A DNA stretch of 41,868 nt from Candidatus Nitrosocaldus schleperae (lineage in GTDB: Archaea > Thermoproteota > Nitrososphaeria > Nitrososphaerales > Nitrosocaldaceae), in assembly GCA_013538805.1 (NCBI GenBank), contig JABXGR010000012.1, positions 1 to 41,868 of the forward strand, written 5' to 3'. The translations under genes and the position numbers were made by a program. How positions within the stretch are numbered: position 1 is the first letter of the stretch; the number at the start of each line of letters is the position of its first letter. Shown in pieces: positions 16,929-25,264 of the stretch. A model generated the notes under the pieces. That model had not been told where the DNA came from. It saw nothing but the letters and a program-made list of their open reading frames with translations, and ran no database searches.

Positions 16929-17909
16929 CTACACGTAGTCAAGTATGCTACACTTGCTACCTAAAGCCTCTGCATCATAGCCCATCTCTCTAAGATGGGA
17001 TGCAAACTCCTCAGCAAATCCATGGAAGGTATAGATCTTGTTTGGTTTACATGCATTTACAACCTGTACAAGTTCATAAAAGTCACAGTGATCACTTAAA
17101 GGTAGAGTGTAATCATGGAACCTTGAATGCCAATGGGTTAGTGCCCAACCTGTAAATGCTATCGTTATAGCGTTATGATGCTTCTTCATAGCCTTAACAA
17201 ATGTAGAGTTATTGCCCTGCTTTGGTGCAATCATCAACCATGGACCATGCTTTAGGCTATCACTATCCTTGATGCTATACACTCTAGCATCATCATCCCC
17301 TAGATCTATGCCAAGTTCTCTGTATATGCTGTTCATCCTTGCTACGCTCTCATGTATGTAGAGAGGCTTCCAGTGCCTGAATAAACTTGTTATGATCTGT
17401 GCCTTGCCTAATGGGTAGCCCATGAGTATAACTGGTAAGCCTTTGGAGTACATCTCTGCTATGAGCATGTTAGCCCTATGTATAACATCATCTATCCTTG
17501 GGAACCTGAAGTGCTTTCTCCCATATGTTGATTCTATTATTAGGATATCACATCTAGGCAGTCTAGCACCCTTCAGGAATGCCCTATCCCTTGTGCATAT
17601 ATCGCCAGTGTAGAGTATCCTATCATCTATCAGGAGTGCCTTTGAGCCTAGAACATGGCCAGAGTCTATCATCTCAAACATTGGATGAGGTTCATGGCTA
17701 GCATTATGGTACTTGAAGCCTCTAGCCTCTGCTATCCTCAATGTCTCTTTTGATGCTAGAACCTTGCCTATATCTGATGATCTATGCATATGATCTGTAT
17801 GTGCATGCGACACAAATACAAGGTCTGCATCTGTAGCATTCTTTGGGTCTAGGGCAATCCTCTTACCATTGTACTCAACCATGATCCCAGAATCTGAGTT
17901 GATGAGCAT
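16929..17909 (-). CDS. Metallo-beta-lactamase/beta-CASP-like nuclease, Lhr-associated
   Basis: The protein has 326 residues with the zinc motif HAHTDH at residues 35-40, a GHVLGSKALL block, YTGDICTRDR with the metal-bridging Asp, IIESTYGR, and later LSDHCDFYEL and YTFHGFAEEFA. It resembles COG1236 nucleases and the exonuclease of the bacterial ligase-associated repair cassette (SNM1/Artemis-like). It is the first gene of the set exonuclease-lhr-phosphoesterase. A role in RNA 3' processing is the main alternative, since archaeal COG1236 relatives act on RNA; the gene neighbourhood favours DNA repair. Confidence 0.85.
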   Translation of the reverse strand: MLINSDSGIMVEYNGKRIALDPKNATDADLVFVSHAHTDHMHRSSDIGKVLASKETLRIAEARGFKYHNASHEPHPMFEMIDSGHVLGSKALLIDDRILYTGDICTRDRAFLKGARLPRCDILIIESTYGRKHFRFPRIDDVIHRANMLIAEMYSKGLPVILMGYPLGKAQIITSLFRHWKPLYIHESVARMNSIYRELGIDLGDDDARVYSIKDSDSLKHGPWLMIAPKQGNNSTFVKAMKKHHNAITIAFTGWALTHWHSRFHDYTLPLSDHCDFYELVQVVNACKPNKIYTFHGFAEEFASHLREMGYDAEALGSKCSILDYV

Positions 17910-18114
17910 TGTAGTTAGTAAGAGGTCATCTATGCCTTATTAAGATTTGGTAGGCTGATTGGTTAGATGGTCTATTCAAGGACAGTGTATATCTGCTTCG
18001 TCTAATTAATATGTATTTGATGGTTAGGTTGGATCAGTATAAATGGAACAATACTGATTAAGAGATGGCATGCTAGACATACAAATAAAATAAAATAAAA
18101 TGGTTAGGGTACAA
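17910..18114. other. Non-coding gap between repair genes and a pseudogene
   Basis: I see no gene here. It holds the promoter region of the exonuclease gene (a TTATTAA-like box near 17938-17944), an 8-bp inverted repeat (18033-18040 with 18051-18058) and a short AAAAT tandem run (about 18083-18101). Confidence 0.5.
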
Positions 18115-18740
18115 TTACACGTGTTGCCCATCCAGAATTCAGTCATTCATGACTTCCTCACGATATGGTTCCCTATTGTAGAGGTACAAATCCTCTCTAT
18201 ATACAGGATAGCCTTTATTGCTGTGATATCAGCAAGATCCCGTTCTGCATACTCACTATAGCCACTCATGTCTCCCATGGCAATTGATTAGTGAGATGTT
18301 GCAAATACCCATCTGCCTAGACTGCTGTTGGTTAGATAATCTGGGGATTTTGTGCATACACTCATATGAAGATATACATACGCTCTTAATGCGGTAGAAT
18401 AGAAGATACCGATCTTTGTACCTCTATCCTCATCCCATAGATATGTGGTGCCATCATCGCTCATCCTAGCAAACATTCGATCAGCAAATATCGTTGGCCC
18501 CAGTATATCCACTTATTCACATCTGCATTATAGCAGAATATCATATTCACAGGCAGTCTACGTTGTTATTGCTAACATGCTATGTAGGAAATCATAGTTA
18601 TAAAACCTATCCTCATTTATGGATATTAGTCTGAGATTATTTGTGCTTGCAGTATCTATACTACCATTCAGGTATGGAAGGTAGAGCAATGCTATTATCA
18701 TAGCACTTATACAAGCTAGATGTATATTTGTCATCCCCAT
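18115..18740 (-). pseudogene. Decayed gene for an exported protein (second of a broken pair)
   Basis: Reading on minus from 18740 gives a signal-like start (TNIHLACISAMIIALLYLPY) and a mature part. The same frame then meets stops at 18560, 18530, 18515 and 18290 while meaningful sequence continues between them (for example TTYLWDEDRGTKIGIFYS and SSLGRWVFATSH). Near 18200 the reading shifts by one frame into DLYLYNREPYREEVMND, a further TGA, ILDGQHV and TAA at 18115. At least five nonsense changes and one frameshift indicate decay rather than sequencing noise. It begins 6 bp after the end of the preceding pseudogene, as in a former operon. No family was recognised. Confidence 0.7.
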
Positions 18741-18746
18741 CCCTAA

Positions 18747-19501
18747 TCACCCCACTACCTTTGCTGTATACTTCTCAACAACCTGCATGCTCCTCATATC
18801 AACAGCAACCATCATCTCATCTCCATGCTCAGATCTTATGAGAAAGAACGCTATACCATCTGGATACTCTTCAATTATATCTGCTCTTACGAACAAGACA
18901 TTCAGATTCTTATCCTTGAGGTTCTCTTCCTGCAATGCTCTAGATTTTGCTACCTCCTTTGCCTTTGAGTACTTATCTCCTTCTGGAGGCATCTCCTGTG
19001 TTGGTATGGTTGAGCCTACCTCTATACTGACCACTTCTTCCTTGCTCAGATCAACCCTAATAAGTAGACTCTTGCTCCACGTACTGACTCTATCTATGCC
19101 CTTTAATGTCTTGAACTATCCCTCAACCCATACGGCCTCATCCAGTATTATATCTAGAGCACCACCAACCTTCTTACCTTTATCCATTGAAGGACCTATA
19201 TGTAAAACCTTCCATCCCTTAGCCTTATCAAGTATGCTCTTCACTACTGGATCATTTATAGCAATATCTAACCTTCCTCTCCTCCTCTTCGGTAATGTAC
19301 ATCTCCTTCTCCAACTCAGGGTCTGGTGTATAATTCTCAGGCATATAGGCTCTTATCTTTACATCTTCTCCCTTGAGAGGTAGTACTTTATCATCATCAC
19401 TACTATCTAGCCATGGCATTGAAATCACAAGGGTTACAGCAACTACTACTGCTATAACTTGCTATAATTATTGTTGTTGCTTGTATGCTTCTTAACAGCA
19501 T
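18747..19501 (-). pseudogene. Decayed gene for a membrane-anchored or exported protein
   Basis: A TATA-like ATATATA lies about 26 bases before an ATG at 19501. The first codons (MLLRSIQATTIII) run into a frameshift near 19455. The next frame has a hydrophobic stretch (VIAVVVAVTLVISMPWLD) and a charged part (VKIRAYMPENYTPDPELEKE). A second shift in the purine-rich run near 19270 leads to LDIAINDPVVKSILDKAKGW, then TAG at 19116-19118 interrupts AVWVEG|FKTLKG. The last 95 codons (19034-18747) are intact and end normally. Two frameshifts and one stop make it a pseudogene unless the 3' part is expressed alone from the GTG at 19034. Family unknown. Confidence 0.75.
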
Positions 19502-19590
19502 TAACAGCAGATACTAGATAGCCATATATATCGAAAATTAGATATGAGATTGATTATTTATCAGCTAACTATAATTTCATGATATAATAG

Positions 19591-19625
19591 GAGGATAATG
19601 AGAATAATACTCTCAATCCTCTTTT
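19591..19625 (+). other. Hairpin followed by a T-run, overlapping the CRISPR-repeat-like element
   Basis: GAGGAT and TGAGA (19591-19603, separated by AA) pair with TCTCA and ATCCTC (19611-19621) around a 7-base loop; TTTT follows at 19622-19625. It looks like an intrinsic terminator on the plus strand, but no plus-strand gene precedes it. Confidence 0.35.
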
Positions 19626-19645
19626 AGTTAAAGAAACATTACAAT
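19610..19645 (-). repeat. Solitary degenerate CRISPR-repeat-like sequence
   Basis: Read on minus, this 36-base stretch aligns with the 37-bp CRISPR repeat of the array at 1-805 with one gap and about 27 matches by eye. The block AAAAGAGGATTG and the final GAG match, apart from one base between them. No second copy lies within 100 bases, so it is a solo element in the gap before purN. Confidence 0.4.
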
Positions 19646-19684
19646 AATATATTATGCTCATTTGCATAAGCATCGTATATGCAC

Positions 19685-19695
19685 TTATATATAAA
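19685..19695 (+). promoter_or_regulatory. TATA-like box that decides the purN start
   Basis: TTATATATAAA is centred 24 bases before the ATG at 19714, so the in-frame start at 19654, upstream of this box, is excluded for a transcript from here. Confidence 0.55.
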
Positions 19696-19713
19696 GCAGT
19701 TAGCATCAAGCAT

Positions 19714-20340
19714 ATGAGTATAAACCTTGCAATACTTGTATCTGGTAGGGGGAGCAACATGGAAGCGATACTGAAGAGCATAAGGGATGGTAAAGTGAAA
19801 GGTGTTGTACCAAAGGTAGTTATAAGCAATAGACCAAATGTTAGGGCATTGGATGTTGCTAAACAGTACGATGTTGATACCATCGTTATAGATGATAATG
19901 GCAGGAAGGGTGCTGATTGGGAGTATGATAAGAGGATAGTTGAGTGCCTTAACAAGTACGATGTTAGACCAGACAATGGGCTTGTATGCCTTGCAGGGTT
20001 CATGAGGATAATGAGCAGAGAGTTTGTACAACTGTACAGGTGGAGGGTTATGAATATACACCCATCCCTACTCCCTGCATTCCCAGGCTTGAATGCTCAG
20101 AAGCAGGCACTTGAGTATGGTGTAAAGATAACTGGGTGCACTGTACACTTCATAGATGAGGGGGTTGATACAGGACCTATAATACTGCAGGAGGCTGTTG
20201 AGGTTAAGGATAGCGATGATGTTGAGAGTCTAGCAAATAGGATACTTGAGAAGGAGCATGAGATATACCCTAGAGCAGTAAGGTTATTTGCTGAAGGCAG
20301 GTTAAGGGTAGAGGGTAGGAGGGTAAGGATAATACACTAA
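19714..20340 (+). CDS. purN: Phosphoribosylglycinamide formyltransferase (GART, folate type)
   Basis: The enzyme transfers formyl from 10-formyl-tetrahydrofolate to GAR in purine synthesis. It has 208 residues from the chosen start. Motifs: ILVSGRGSNMEAIL (phosphate binding, about residues 7-20), VISNRPNVRALDVA, LAGFMRIMSREFVQ, and the catalytic Asn-His-Asp set, seen as NIHPSLLPAFPG (Asn, His) and HFIDEGVDTGPI (Asp). The catalytic residues are present. With folD and the cyclo-ligase just downstream it forms a folate C1 block, implying this archaeon uses a tetrahydrofolate-type carrier for purines. Confidence 0.93.
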   Translation: MSINLAILVSGRGSNMEAILKSIRDGKVKGVVPKVVISNRPNVRALDVAKQYDVDTIVIDDNGRKGADWEYDKRIVECLNKYDVRPDNGLVCLAGFMRIMSREFVQLYRWRVMNIHPSLLPAFPGLNAQKQALEYGVKITGCTVHFIDEGVDTGPIILQEAVEVKDSDDVESLANRILEKEHEIYPRAVRLFAEGRLRVEGRRVRIIH

Positions 20341-20357
20341 CTAAAATAATCAGATTA

Positions 20358-20738
20358 TCATGGTATTATTGCACATATATCTGATGCATCTATTATCCTC
20401 CCTACTAGATATCTATACTCATATACACTAGTGCTTAAGACTACGAACTTGCCTCGCCTTATGTGTGATACGACAACCTTGGTTCTTATCCCATCTATCT
20501 CTGCTATACATCTTACAATCTGGTTATACTCTATCCTTGGCTCCAACATAACCAACTTCTCATAACCCCTCTGCATAACCTCCATCCCTTCCACACCATT
20601 CTTGCCCTCTTCAAACCCTGAACAACTTGCTATATGCTCATCTATGAATCTAGGATTTGTTGATGCTATCCAGCCATTGCACCTATCGCATCTAACAATT
20701 ACAGCATTGCTATTCTCCTGCTTGCTAATCTCACTCAT
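20358..20738 (-). CDS. Conserved-looking small protein with an N-terminal Cys-rich zinc site, function unknown
   Basis: The protein has 126 residues from the ATG at 20738; the in-frame codon at 20747 is a TTG. A TATA-like TATATCTATA lies about 26 bases upstream of 20738. Residues 15-40 carry CDRCNGW and HIASC, a plausible CxxC...HxxxC zinc finger. The rest is a mixed alpha/beta part (VRCIAEIDGIRTKVVVSHIRRGKFVVLSTS). It converges on purN with a 17-bp gap. The family is not recognised; nucleic-acid or protein binding would fit a small zinc finger. Confidence 0.65.
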   Translation of the reverse strand: MSEISKQENSNAVIVRCDRCNGWIASTNPRFIDEHIASCSGFEEGKNGVEGMEVMQRGYEKLVMLEPRIEYNQIVRCIAEIDGIRTKVVVSHIRRGKFVVLSTSVYEYRYLVGRIIDASDICAIIP

Positions 20739-20851
20739 AACCTTCAACCTGCCTCTAGCCTATATCTATATTACGCATTTTGTATATAGAAAGTATATCT
20801 TTAGATTATCATTTTGCATATTGCTTAATAAAGCCTCTAATATACATAACG

Positions 20852-21007
20852 ATGTATATGAGTAAGCATGATGAAGGAGATGATGAATTTGTACTCTACT
20901 CATTACTTGAGAGTAGGATAGAGATGCTTGAGGAGTGTGTATCAATGCTTAAAAGAGAACTTGCATCAATAAAGAAGATGATAGATATGCTTAGGTATAA
21001 AGAATGA
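20852..21007 (+). CDS. Small coiled-coil protein
   Basis: About 51 residues: an acidic N-terminus (SKHDEGDDE) and a long amphipathic helix (LLESRIEMLEECVSMLKRELASIKKMIDML) with heptad-like Leu/Ile spacing. A TATA-like CTTAATAAAG at 20824-20833 lies about 24 bases before the ATG at 20852, which supports a short leaderless gene; a second ATG at 20858 is possible. It stops 53 bp before folD. Function unknown; probably an oligomerising adaptor. Confidence 0.55.
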   Translation: MYMSKHDEGDDEFVLYSLLESRIEMLEECVSMLKRELASIKKMIDMLRYKE

Positions 21008-21060
21008 TATATGAATGTTGAGGAAGATTTTAATTGCTTTAACCAAGAGTAACCTCTGGC

Positions 21061-21936
21061 TTGGTAGCAGTACTGATTGATGGTAAGAGTATTGCAGGGA
21101 AGGTAACTGAGCATGTTAGGAGAGTTGTTGAGAGGTTGAAGGAGAAGGGTATAGAACCTTATCTTGCAACAGTGCTTGTAGGGAATGATGAGGCATCAGC
21201 AACATATGTAAGGAATAAGCATAGGGCATGTGAGCAGGTTGGCATAAAGACCATAAACCACCATCTTCCAGAGGATTATACCACAGAGAAACTCATAGAA
21301 CTTATAACTATACTGAACGAGGATAAGAGAGTGCATGGCATACTTGTACAACTCCCTTTACCAAAGCATATCAACCAGTTCCTCATAACCAGCATGATAA
21401 AGCCAAGCAAGGATGTTGACTGCTTAACACCGTTCAACATAGGTTTACTAGCATATGATGTTGCAAAACTACTCCCATGCACTCCTGCTGGTATAGTTGA
21501 GTTGATGAAGCAGTACAGGATAGACCCAGCAGGTAAGCATGTTGTTATAATAAATAGGAGCGTGCTAGTAGGCAAGCCTTTAAGCATCATGCTCCTACAC
21601 ATGGATGCAACAGTTACTATATGCCACTCAAAGACAACTAACCTGAAAGAGATGTGTAGAGAGGCTGATATACTGGTTAGTGCAGTAGGTGATAGATCAA
21701 GATTCGTACTAAGCAAGGATATGGTCAAGGCTGGTGCAGTTGTTATAGATGTTGGTATAGATAAGGTAAATGGTAGGCTTGTTGGTGATGCAGATGCAGA
21801 TGTTAGGGAGAAGGCATCATACATAACCCCTGTGCCTGGGGGTGTTGGACCCATGACAGTTGCTATGCTATTAAGGAATACTGTTATTGCAACAACGCTT
21901 AACGAGGGTATAGACCTGGCTGAACTTGATGCATAG
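21061..21936 (+). CDS. folD: Methylene-tetrahydrofolate dehydrogenase / methenyl-THF cyclohydrolase
   Basis: This bifunctional enzyme interconverts 5,10-methylene-, methenyl- and 10-formyl-THF. It has 291 residues. Tyr49 and Lys53 (TYVRNKHRACEQ) match the catalytic pair; other marks are QLPLPKH, DVDCLTPFN, PCTPAGIVELM, VVIINRSVLVGKPLS (NADP site) and PVPGGVGPMTVAMLL. The start is TTG at 21061, with a TATA-like TTTTAATTG about 27 bases upstream. It sits between purN and the cyclo-ligase; FolD can supply the 10-formyl-THF used by PurN. Confidence 0.94.
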   Translation: MVAVLIDGKSIAGKVTEHVRRVVERLKEKGIEPYLATVLVGNDEASATYVRNKHRACEQVGIKTINHHLPEDYTTEKLIELITILNEDKRVHGILVQLPLPKHINQFLITSMIKPSKDVDCLTPFNIGLLAYDVAKLLPCTPAGIVELMKQYRIDPAGKHVVIINRSVLVGKPLSIMLLHMDATVTICHSKTTNLKEMCREADILVSAVGDRSRFVLSKDMVKAGAVVIDVGIDKVNGRLVGDADADVREKASYITPVPGGVGPMTVAMLLRNTVIATTLNEGIDLAELDA

Positions 21937-21957
21937 ATAGGTAGAAGGGTGTTTTGC

Positions 21958-22067
21958 ATAGAAATAGGGAATGGATAGATGGATAGATGGATGGATGGAT
22001 AAGGAAGGGTATGATAATGATGATGGGGAATGGGGGATGAGGATGGATGGAGATGAGGATGAGGATA
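21958..22067 (+). repeat. C-free purine-rich tract with GATG/GATA tandem units
   Basis: About 110 bases between folD and the cyclo-ligase contain no C on the plus strand. The first part is made of ATGGATAGATGG-type four-base repeats (about 21969-22000), followed by G-runs such as GGGG and GGGGG (22025-22036) and GATGAGGAT repeats. It is open in frame with the next gene and would encode an Asp/Gly/Trp-rich extension. Confidence 0.7.
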
Positions 22068-22075
22068 CCATACGC

Positions 22076-22627
22076 ATGAGGAAGCAGGAGTTGAGGAGGT
22101 ACATGATGAGCCTAAGGGATTCACTCAGCAGGGAAGAGATGATCAGGGCAAGTAGTATTATACAGGAGAAGGTTCTAAATACAGATGAGTTCAACTCATC
22201 AAGCATAGTTGGTCTCTACAGCCCAATAGGCTCAGAGGTTGATACCTCTACACTTGCTAGATATGCTATTGAGAATGGTAAGGTACTTGCCTATCCAAGG
22301 ATAGAGGATAGATACACCATGGTATTTACCATGGTTCTAGACCCTGCTATAGATCTAACTATAGGCAGATACGGCATACTTGAACCCTTGCCTAGCAAGG
22401 TGGTTAAGCCAGACCTTGTCATTGTACCAGGGCTTGTATGGGATGAAGATGGCTATAGAATAGGTTATGGGAAGGGTTACTACGATAGGTATCTTAGCAT
22501 GAATAGAGATGCTGTAAGGATTGGGCTTGCATACGACTTTCAGGTGTTGAGTAGCATACCTCATAGCAGGATGGATGTTAGAGTTAACATGATAGTTACG
22601 GAGAGGAGGAGTATAAGAGTAGTGTAA
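22076..22627 (+). CDS. 5-formyltetrahydrofolate cyclo-ligase
   Basis: The enzyme converts 5-formyl-THF to 5,10-methenyl-THF using ATP, returning a stalled folate to the pool. From ATG 22076 it has 183 residues and begins MRKQELRRYMMSLRDSLS, which matches family N-termini (RxxLR...R..L). Later blocks are VGLYSPIGSEVDT, LAYPRI, DLVIVPGLVWDEDGYRIGYGKGYYDRYL (the ATP/substrate signature) and GLAYDFQVL. The open frame extends to 21971 through the C-free tract; this extension is low in complexity and probably not translated, though it cannot be excluded. Part of the folate block. Confidence 0.9.
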   Translation: MRKQELRRYMMSLRDSLSREEMIRASSIIQEKVLNTDEFNSSSIVGLYSPIGSEVDTSTLARYAIENGKVLAYPRIEDRYTMVFTMVLDPAIDLTIGRYGILEPLPSKVVKPDLVIVPGLVWDEDGYRIGYGKGYYDRYLSMNRDAVRIGLAYDFQVLSSIPHSRMDVRVNMIVTERRSIRVV

Positions 22628-22736
22628 GGTTGGTTGATGGTATGGTATGGTATGATATAATCTCTTCCTATGCACTATTATAATAAGAATAATCTATCAG
22701 GGTTAAAAAGTTATAAAATACTATAACGGGTTACTC

Positions 22737-23180
22737 TTGTTGAATTTAAGCGAGGCGAATGTGATACTAAGGAGGGCTATAGTTAGTGCATACTTTGAAC
22801 CAGAGCTTATGAAGCGTAACTACAAGAGGTCAAGCGTGAAGCATCCAAATATAGATGGGCACGGGATCACTTTGAATGAGCATCTACACCTCTTCTTCGA
22901 TCTGCAGACTGGGTGCGATTATCCTGATGGGGATGAGTGGTTCATAGTTGAGTATATTCTGCCTTATAACATAAAGCTCCCAGATAACCTAAAGGGGCCA
23001 GATTACTTCACAACACTAGCAGTGGATGAGAACAACAGTTACTGGAGGCATAGGGAGTTGGTTAGATACAGGTATGGTAAGAGTAAGAGGCTTGATGAGG
23101 CTGTAGATTTTATAGATAGGAAGTATAGGGAGTTGAGTGATATCCTCAATGAACACTCGCTGCTGAGTGCTAAAGAATAA
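22737..23180 (+). CDS. Hypothetical protein, 147 residues
   Basis: No family was recognised. It is a soluble-looking protein with HLHLFFDLQTGCDYPDGDEWFIVEYILPYN in the middle and an acidic, helical C-terminus. There is no signal peptide or membrane helix. The start is one of two adjacent TTG codons (22737/22740); the TATA-like TTATAAAAT at 22711-22719 lies about 25 bases before the second. It converges on the next gene with a 34-bp gap. Confidence 0.65.
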   Translation: MLNLSEANVILRRAIVSAYFEPELMKRNYKRSSVKHPNIDGHGITLNEHLHLFFDLQTGCDYPDGDEWFIVEYILPYNIKLPDNLKGPDYFTTLAVDENNSYWRHRELVRYRYGKSKRLDEAVDFIDRKYRELSDILNEHSLLSAKE

Positions 23181-23214
23181 CATCAATAAGATGCTGCTGA
23201 TGCTGTAGCAATAC

Positions 23215-23799
23215 TCATATTATATTCCATCTGCCTTCTACATACCTATACTCCTTACCACCAAGGTATGCACACATTGGACTCCATCTCATCTCTTCCC
23301 TTAAGAACGTAAACCATATCTCCTCTGCATCTGGAAGAGATCTGAAGAGCACGGTATCAACAACATACTCTATTCCCTCTATAGCCTTGTTGAATACCTT
23401 GCCACTACCACCATGCACTATACTGAATACTATAGTTGGTGAGCCTAGGAACCTTAGCCTGAATGCAAAAGTGCTCTTGCCTCTCCTCCACCTTATATTC
23501 TTGATGATCTCCTTCAACGCCTCCCATCTCTCAAACCCAATACTCTTTACAAAGTTCGTATCGTACTGTACTGGAACATCTATGCTTAAGATGCTCATCA
23601 ACGTACTCCTACTCCTACTACTGCTGCTGCCACTGTGGTTGTTGTTATTATCATCTTTGCCCCAACACTTCTCACCAAAATTTTCTTCATCATCATCTCT
23701 TATGATCTCTTCTACAACCTCGAACCTCTCATTGAGAAGGTTGAATAACACCTCTACCTCTGCTTGTGATAGGCTCTTATGTACCAACCTTGCATACAT
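23215..23799 (-). CDS. Hypothetical protein with a low-complexity insert, 194 residues
   Basis: No family was recognised. The N-terminal 35 residues are helical, followed by an acidic and Asn/Ser-rich insert (DDNNNNHSGSSSSRSRS, about residues 49-65) that looks like a microsatellite product. The C-terminal part is a folded alpha/beta region (TFAFRLRFLGSPTIVFSIVHGG, EGIEYVVDTVLF). No membrane helix was seen. It begins a minus-strand run of unknown genes. An AT-rich TATA-like stretch lies just upstream of 23799. Confidence 0.65.
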   Translation of the reverse strand: MYARLVHKSLSQAEVEVLFNLLNERFEVVEEIIRDDDEENFGEKCWGKDDNNNNHSGSSSSRSRSTLMSILSIDVPVQYDTNFVKSIGFERWEALKEIIKNIRWRRGKSTFAFRLRFLGSPTIVFSIVHGGSGKVFNKAIEGIEYVVDTVLFRSLPDAEEIWFTFLREEMRWSPMCAYLGGKEYRYVEGRWNII

Positions 23800-23841
23800 T
23801 AACTATAAATAATCAAATGCTCACTTATTTACCATCTTCTC

Positions 23842-24402
23842 TTATATCATGCCAAGGAACCTGAGCAGGTGTATGAGCCCATAACCTCCACCAACGAAGC
23901 ATGAAGGTACCCATGGTACAAGTAGTGGTATTCCTTTAAGCCTTATCTGATGGTTGTCTATTATCCTACTAACATACTCGTTGAGGTTAGCATTCCATAT
24001 CTTGTAATCTATACCATTCCTCTTGAGCAGATCTGCAAGTTCATACAGCACTGCTCCTCTAGCACTGAATATATGCTGGATATACCTCCTTGATATCTCA
24101 ACCTCTCCCCCAACTGCTATAGCATCATTATCTATTCCATTAATACGCATGAGCCTAACATGCATCTCCCACCCCTTATTAAGCATCTTTGTAAGCCCGT
24201 GGCCTATCTGCATCCTCTTCCTATTCTCACAGAAGAGTAGTTTATGGAACCCCTCTGCTAGAAGTGCCTCAACTATATCCTTAGCATCCCTTCTAACTAT
24301 AAGGTAGAGTGGACCATCCTTTACCTCATCCTTCCTGATCAGGTGTATTAGTCCCCTTACAAGGCTTACAGTCCTAGGGTAGAGTAGCATGTAATCTACC
24401 AT
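23842..24402 (-). CDS. Hypothetical protein, about 186 residues
   Basis: No family was recognised. The start at 24402 (MVDYMLLYPRTVSLVRG) is preferred over 24420 because the TATA-like ATTTATATA at 24421-24429 lies about 24 bases before it. The sequence is mixed alpha/beta, with GPLYLIVRRDAKDIVEALLAEGF, a basic NRKRMQIGHGLTKML segment, and a glycine-rich, hydrophobic end (VGGGYGLIHLLRFLG). No catalytic motif stands out. It lies in the same direction as its neighbours, with separate promoters likely. Confidence 0.65.
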   Translation of the reverse strand: MVDYMLLYPRTVSLVRGLIHLIRKDEVKDGPLYLIVRRDAKDIVEALLAEGFHKLLFCENRKRMQIGHGLTKMLNKGWEMHVRLMRINGIDNDAIAVGGEVEISRRYIQHIFSARGAVLYELADLLKRNGIDYKIWNANLNEYVSRIIDNHQIRLKGIPLLVPWVPSCFVGGGYGLIHLLRFLGMI

Positions 24403-24480
24403 ACCATTGCTTATTAACACTATATAAATAACCTTTCTATTAGCAAGTATACCATTTGATGATACAAATGCTCTGCTTGC

Positions 24481-25170
24481 TCACACGTTCAGGTAGTATC
24501 TTATTATATCCCTTACAGAACTGCTAGGCACCATCGTCTCATGTTTATGCATGGGCTCAAAGTCATGATCATCACACCTGTATATTGTGCTCATCCTAAC
24601 ATGCGTGCCAGAGGTTAGTATGTATTCAGCCAATCTACTCATACTCCTAAGTGATGCTAGCCCTCTGATTATCCTAGTAGTAGTTGACTCATCCTCATAA
24701 TCCCTTAACCATAGCCTAACTATCTCATCTATAGCATTGCTATCAACCTGCTCTACAGCATCAACCCCTCTTATTATACTCTTCTTGTTGAGTGAGAGTA
24801 TACCTGTGCTTGATGATATGCTATGCAATGCTACACAAGGCTCATCTATTATGAATCTAAGGTTGAATGGAGTAGGGTAAACTATTGGATCTATGCTTAT
24901 GCTAAGATGCTCATAACTGAACCTCTTCACTGCTATGTAGAGTACATGCCTATCTGTAGAGATTATGTAAGGCTTGCCATACTCTACTGCATTGAGTTCT
25001 TTAACCTTTGCCTCTGCTGCAGCAAGTATATGCTCTCCAGCCTCAACAAGCCTCTTTGCTAACTCCTCTCTTGTCTGCTGTTGGTATGCTGCTATAACAT
25101 ACTGCTGCCTCCTCTTCATCTCCTCAACCTCCTGCTCCACAAGTTTAAGAACAGCGTAAAGGTCTAGCAT
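24481..25170 (-). CDS. Hypothetical protein with N-terminal coiled coil, 229 residues
   Basis: No family was recognised. Residues 1-60 form a charged helix likely to be a coiled coil (LVEQEVEEMKRRQQYV, REELAKRLVEAGEHI). A beta-rich middle follows (KPYIISTDRHVLYIAVKRF, SISIDPIVYPTPFNLRFIID), then a helical C-terminus. No membrane segment, zinc site or nucleotide motif is visible. It is an independent gene on the minus strand, separated from its neighbours by 78 and 94 bp. Confidence 0.65.
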   Translation of the reverse strand: MLDLYAVLKLVEQEVEEMKRRQQYVIAAYQQQTREELAKRLVEAGEHILAAAEAKVKELNAVEYGKPYIISTDRHVLYIAVKRFSYEHLSISIDPIVYPTPFNLRFIIDEPCVALHSISSSTGILSLNKKSIIRGVDAVEQVDSNAIDEIVRLWLRDYEDESTTTRIIRGLASLRSMSRLAEYILTSGTHVRMSTIYRCDDHDFEPMHKHETMVPSSSVRDIIRYYLNV

Positions 25171-25264
25171 GGGGCGTATTAATCTGTAGAGTATAAAATA
25201 CTTTCACTTCACTTAACATATGGATTGTTTGCCTGCCTGCCTTCCTTGCCTTGCTTTACTCATC

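Noticed and set aside
18033-18058. 8-bp inverted repeat as a terminator or ncRNA
   Set aside because: Weak stem with a 10-base loop, no T-run and no clear upstream gene; noted only as part of the gap.
18787-19383. 198-codon plus-strand open frame over the pseudogene region
   Set aside because: The minus strand carries interrupted but meaningful protein sequence with a promoter; the plus frame is Ser/Leu/Phe-rich shadow.
21276-22124. 282-codon minus-strand open frame across folD and the C-free tract
   Set aside because: It is antisense to a clear FolD and extended only by the repeat tract, which lacks stops on that strand.
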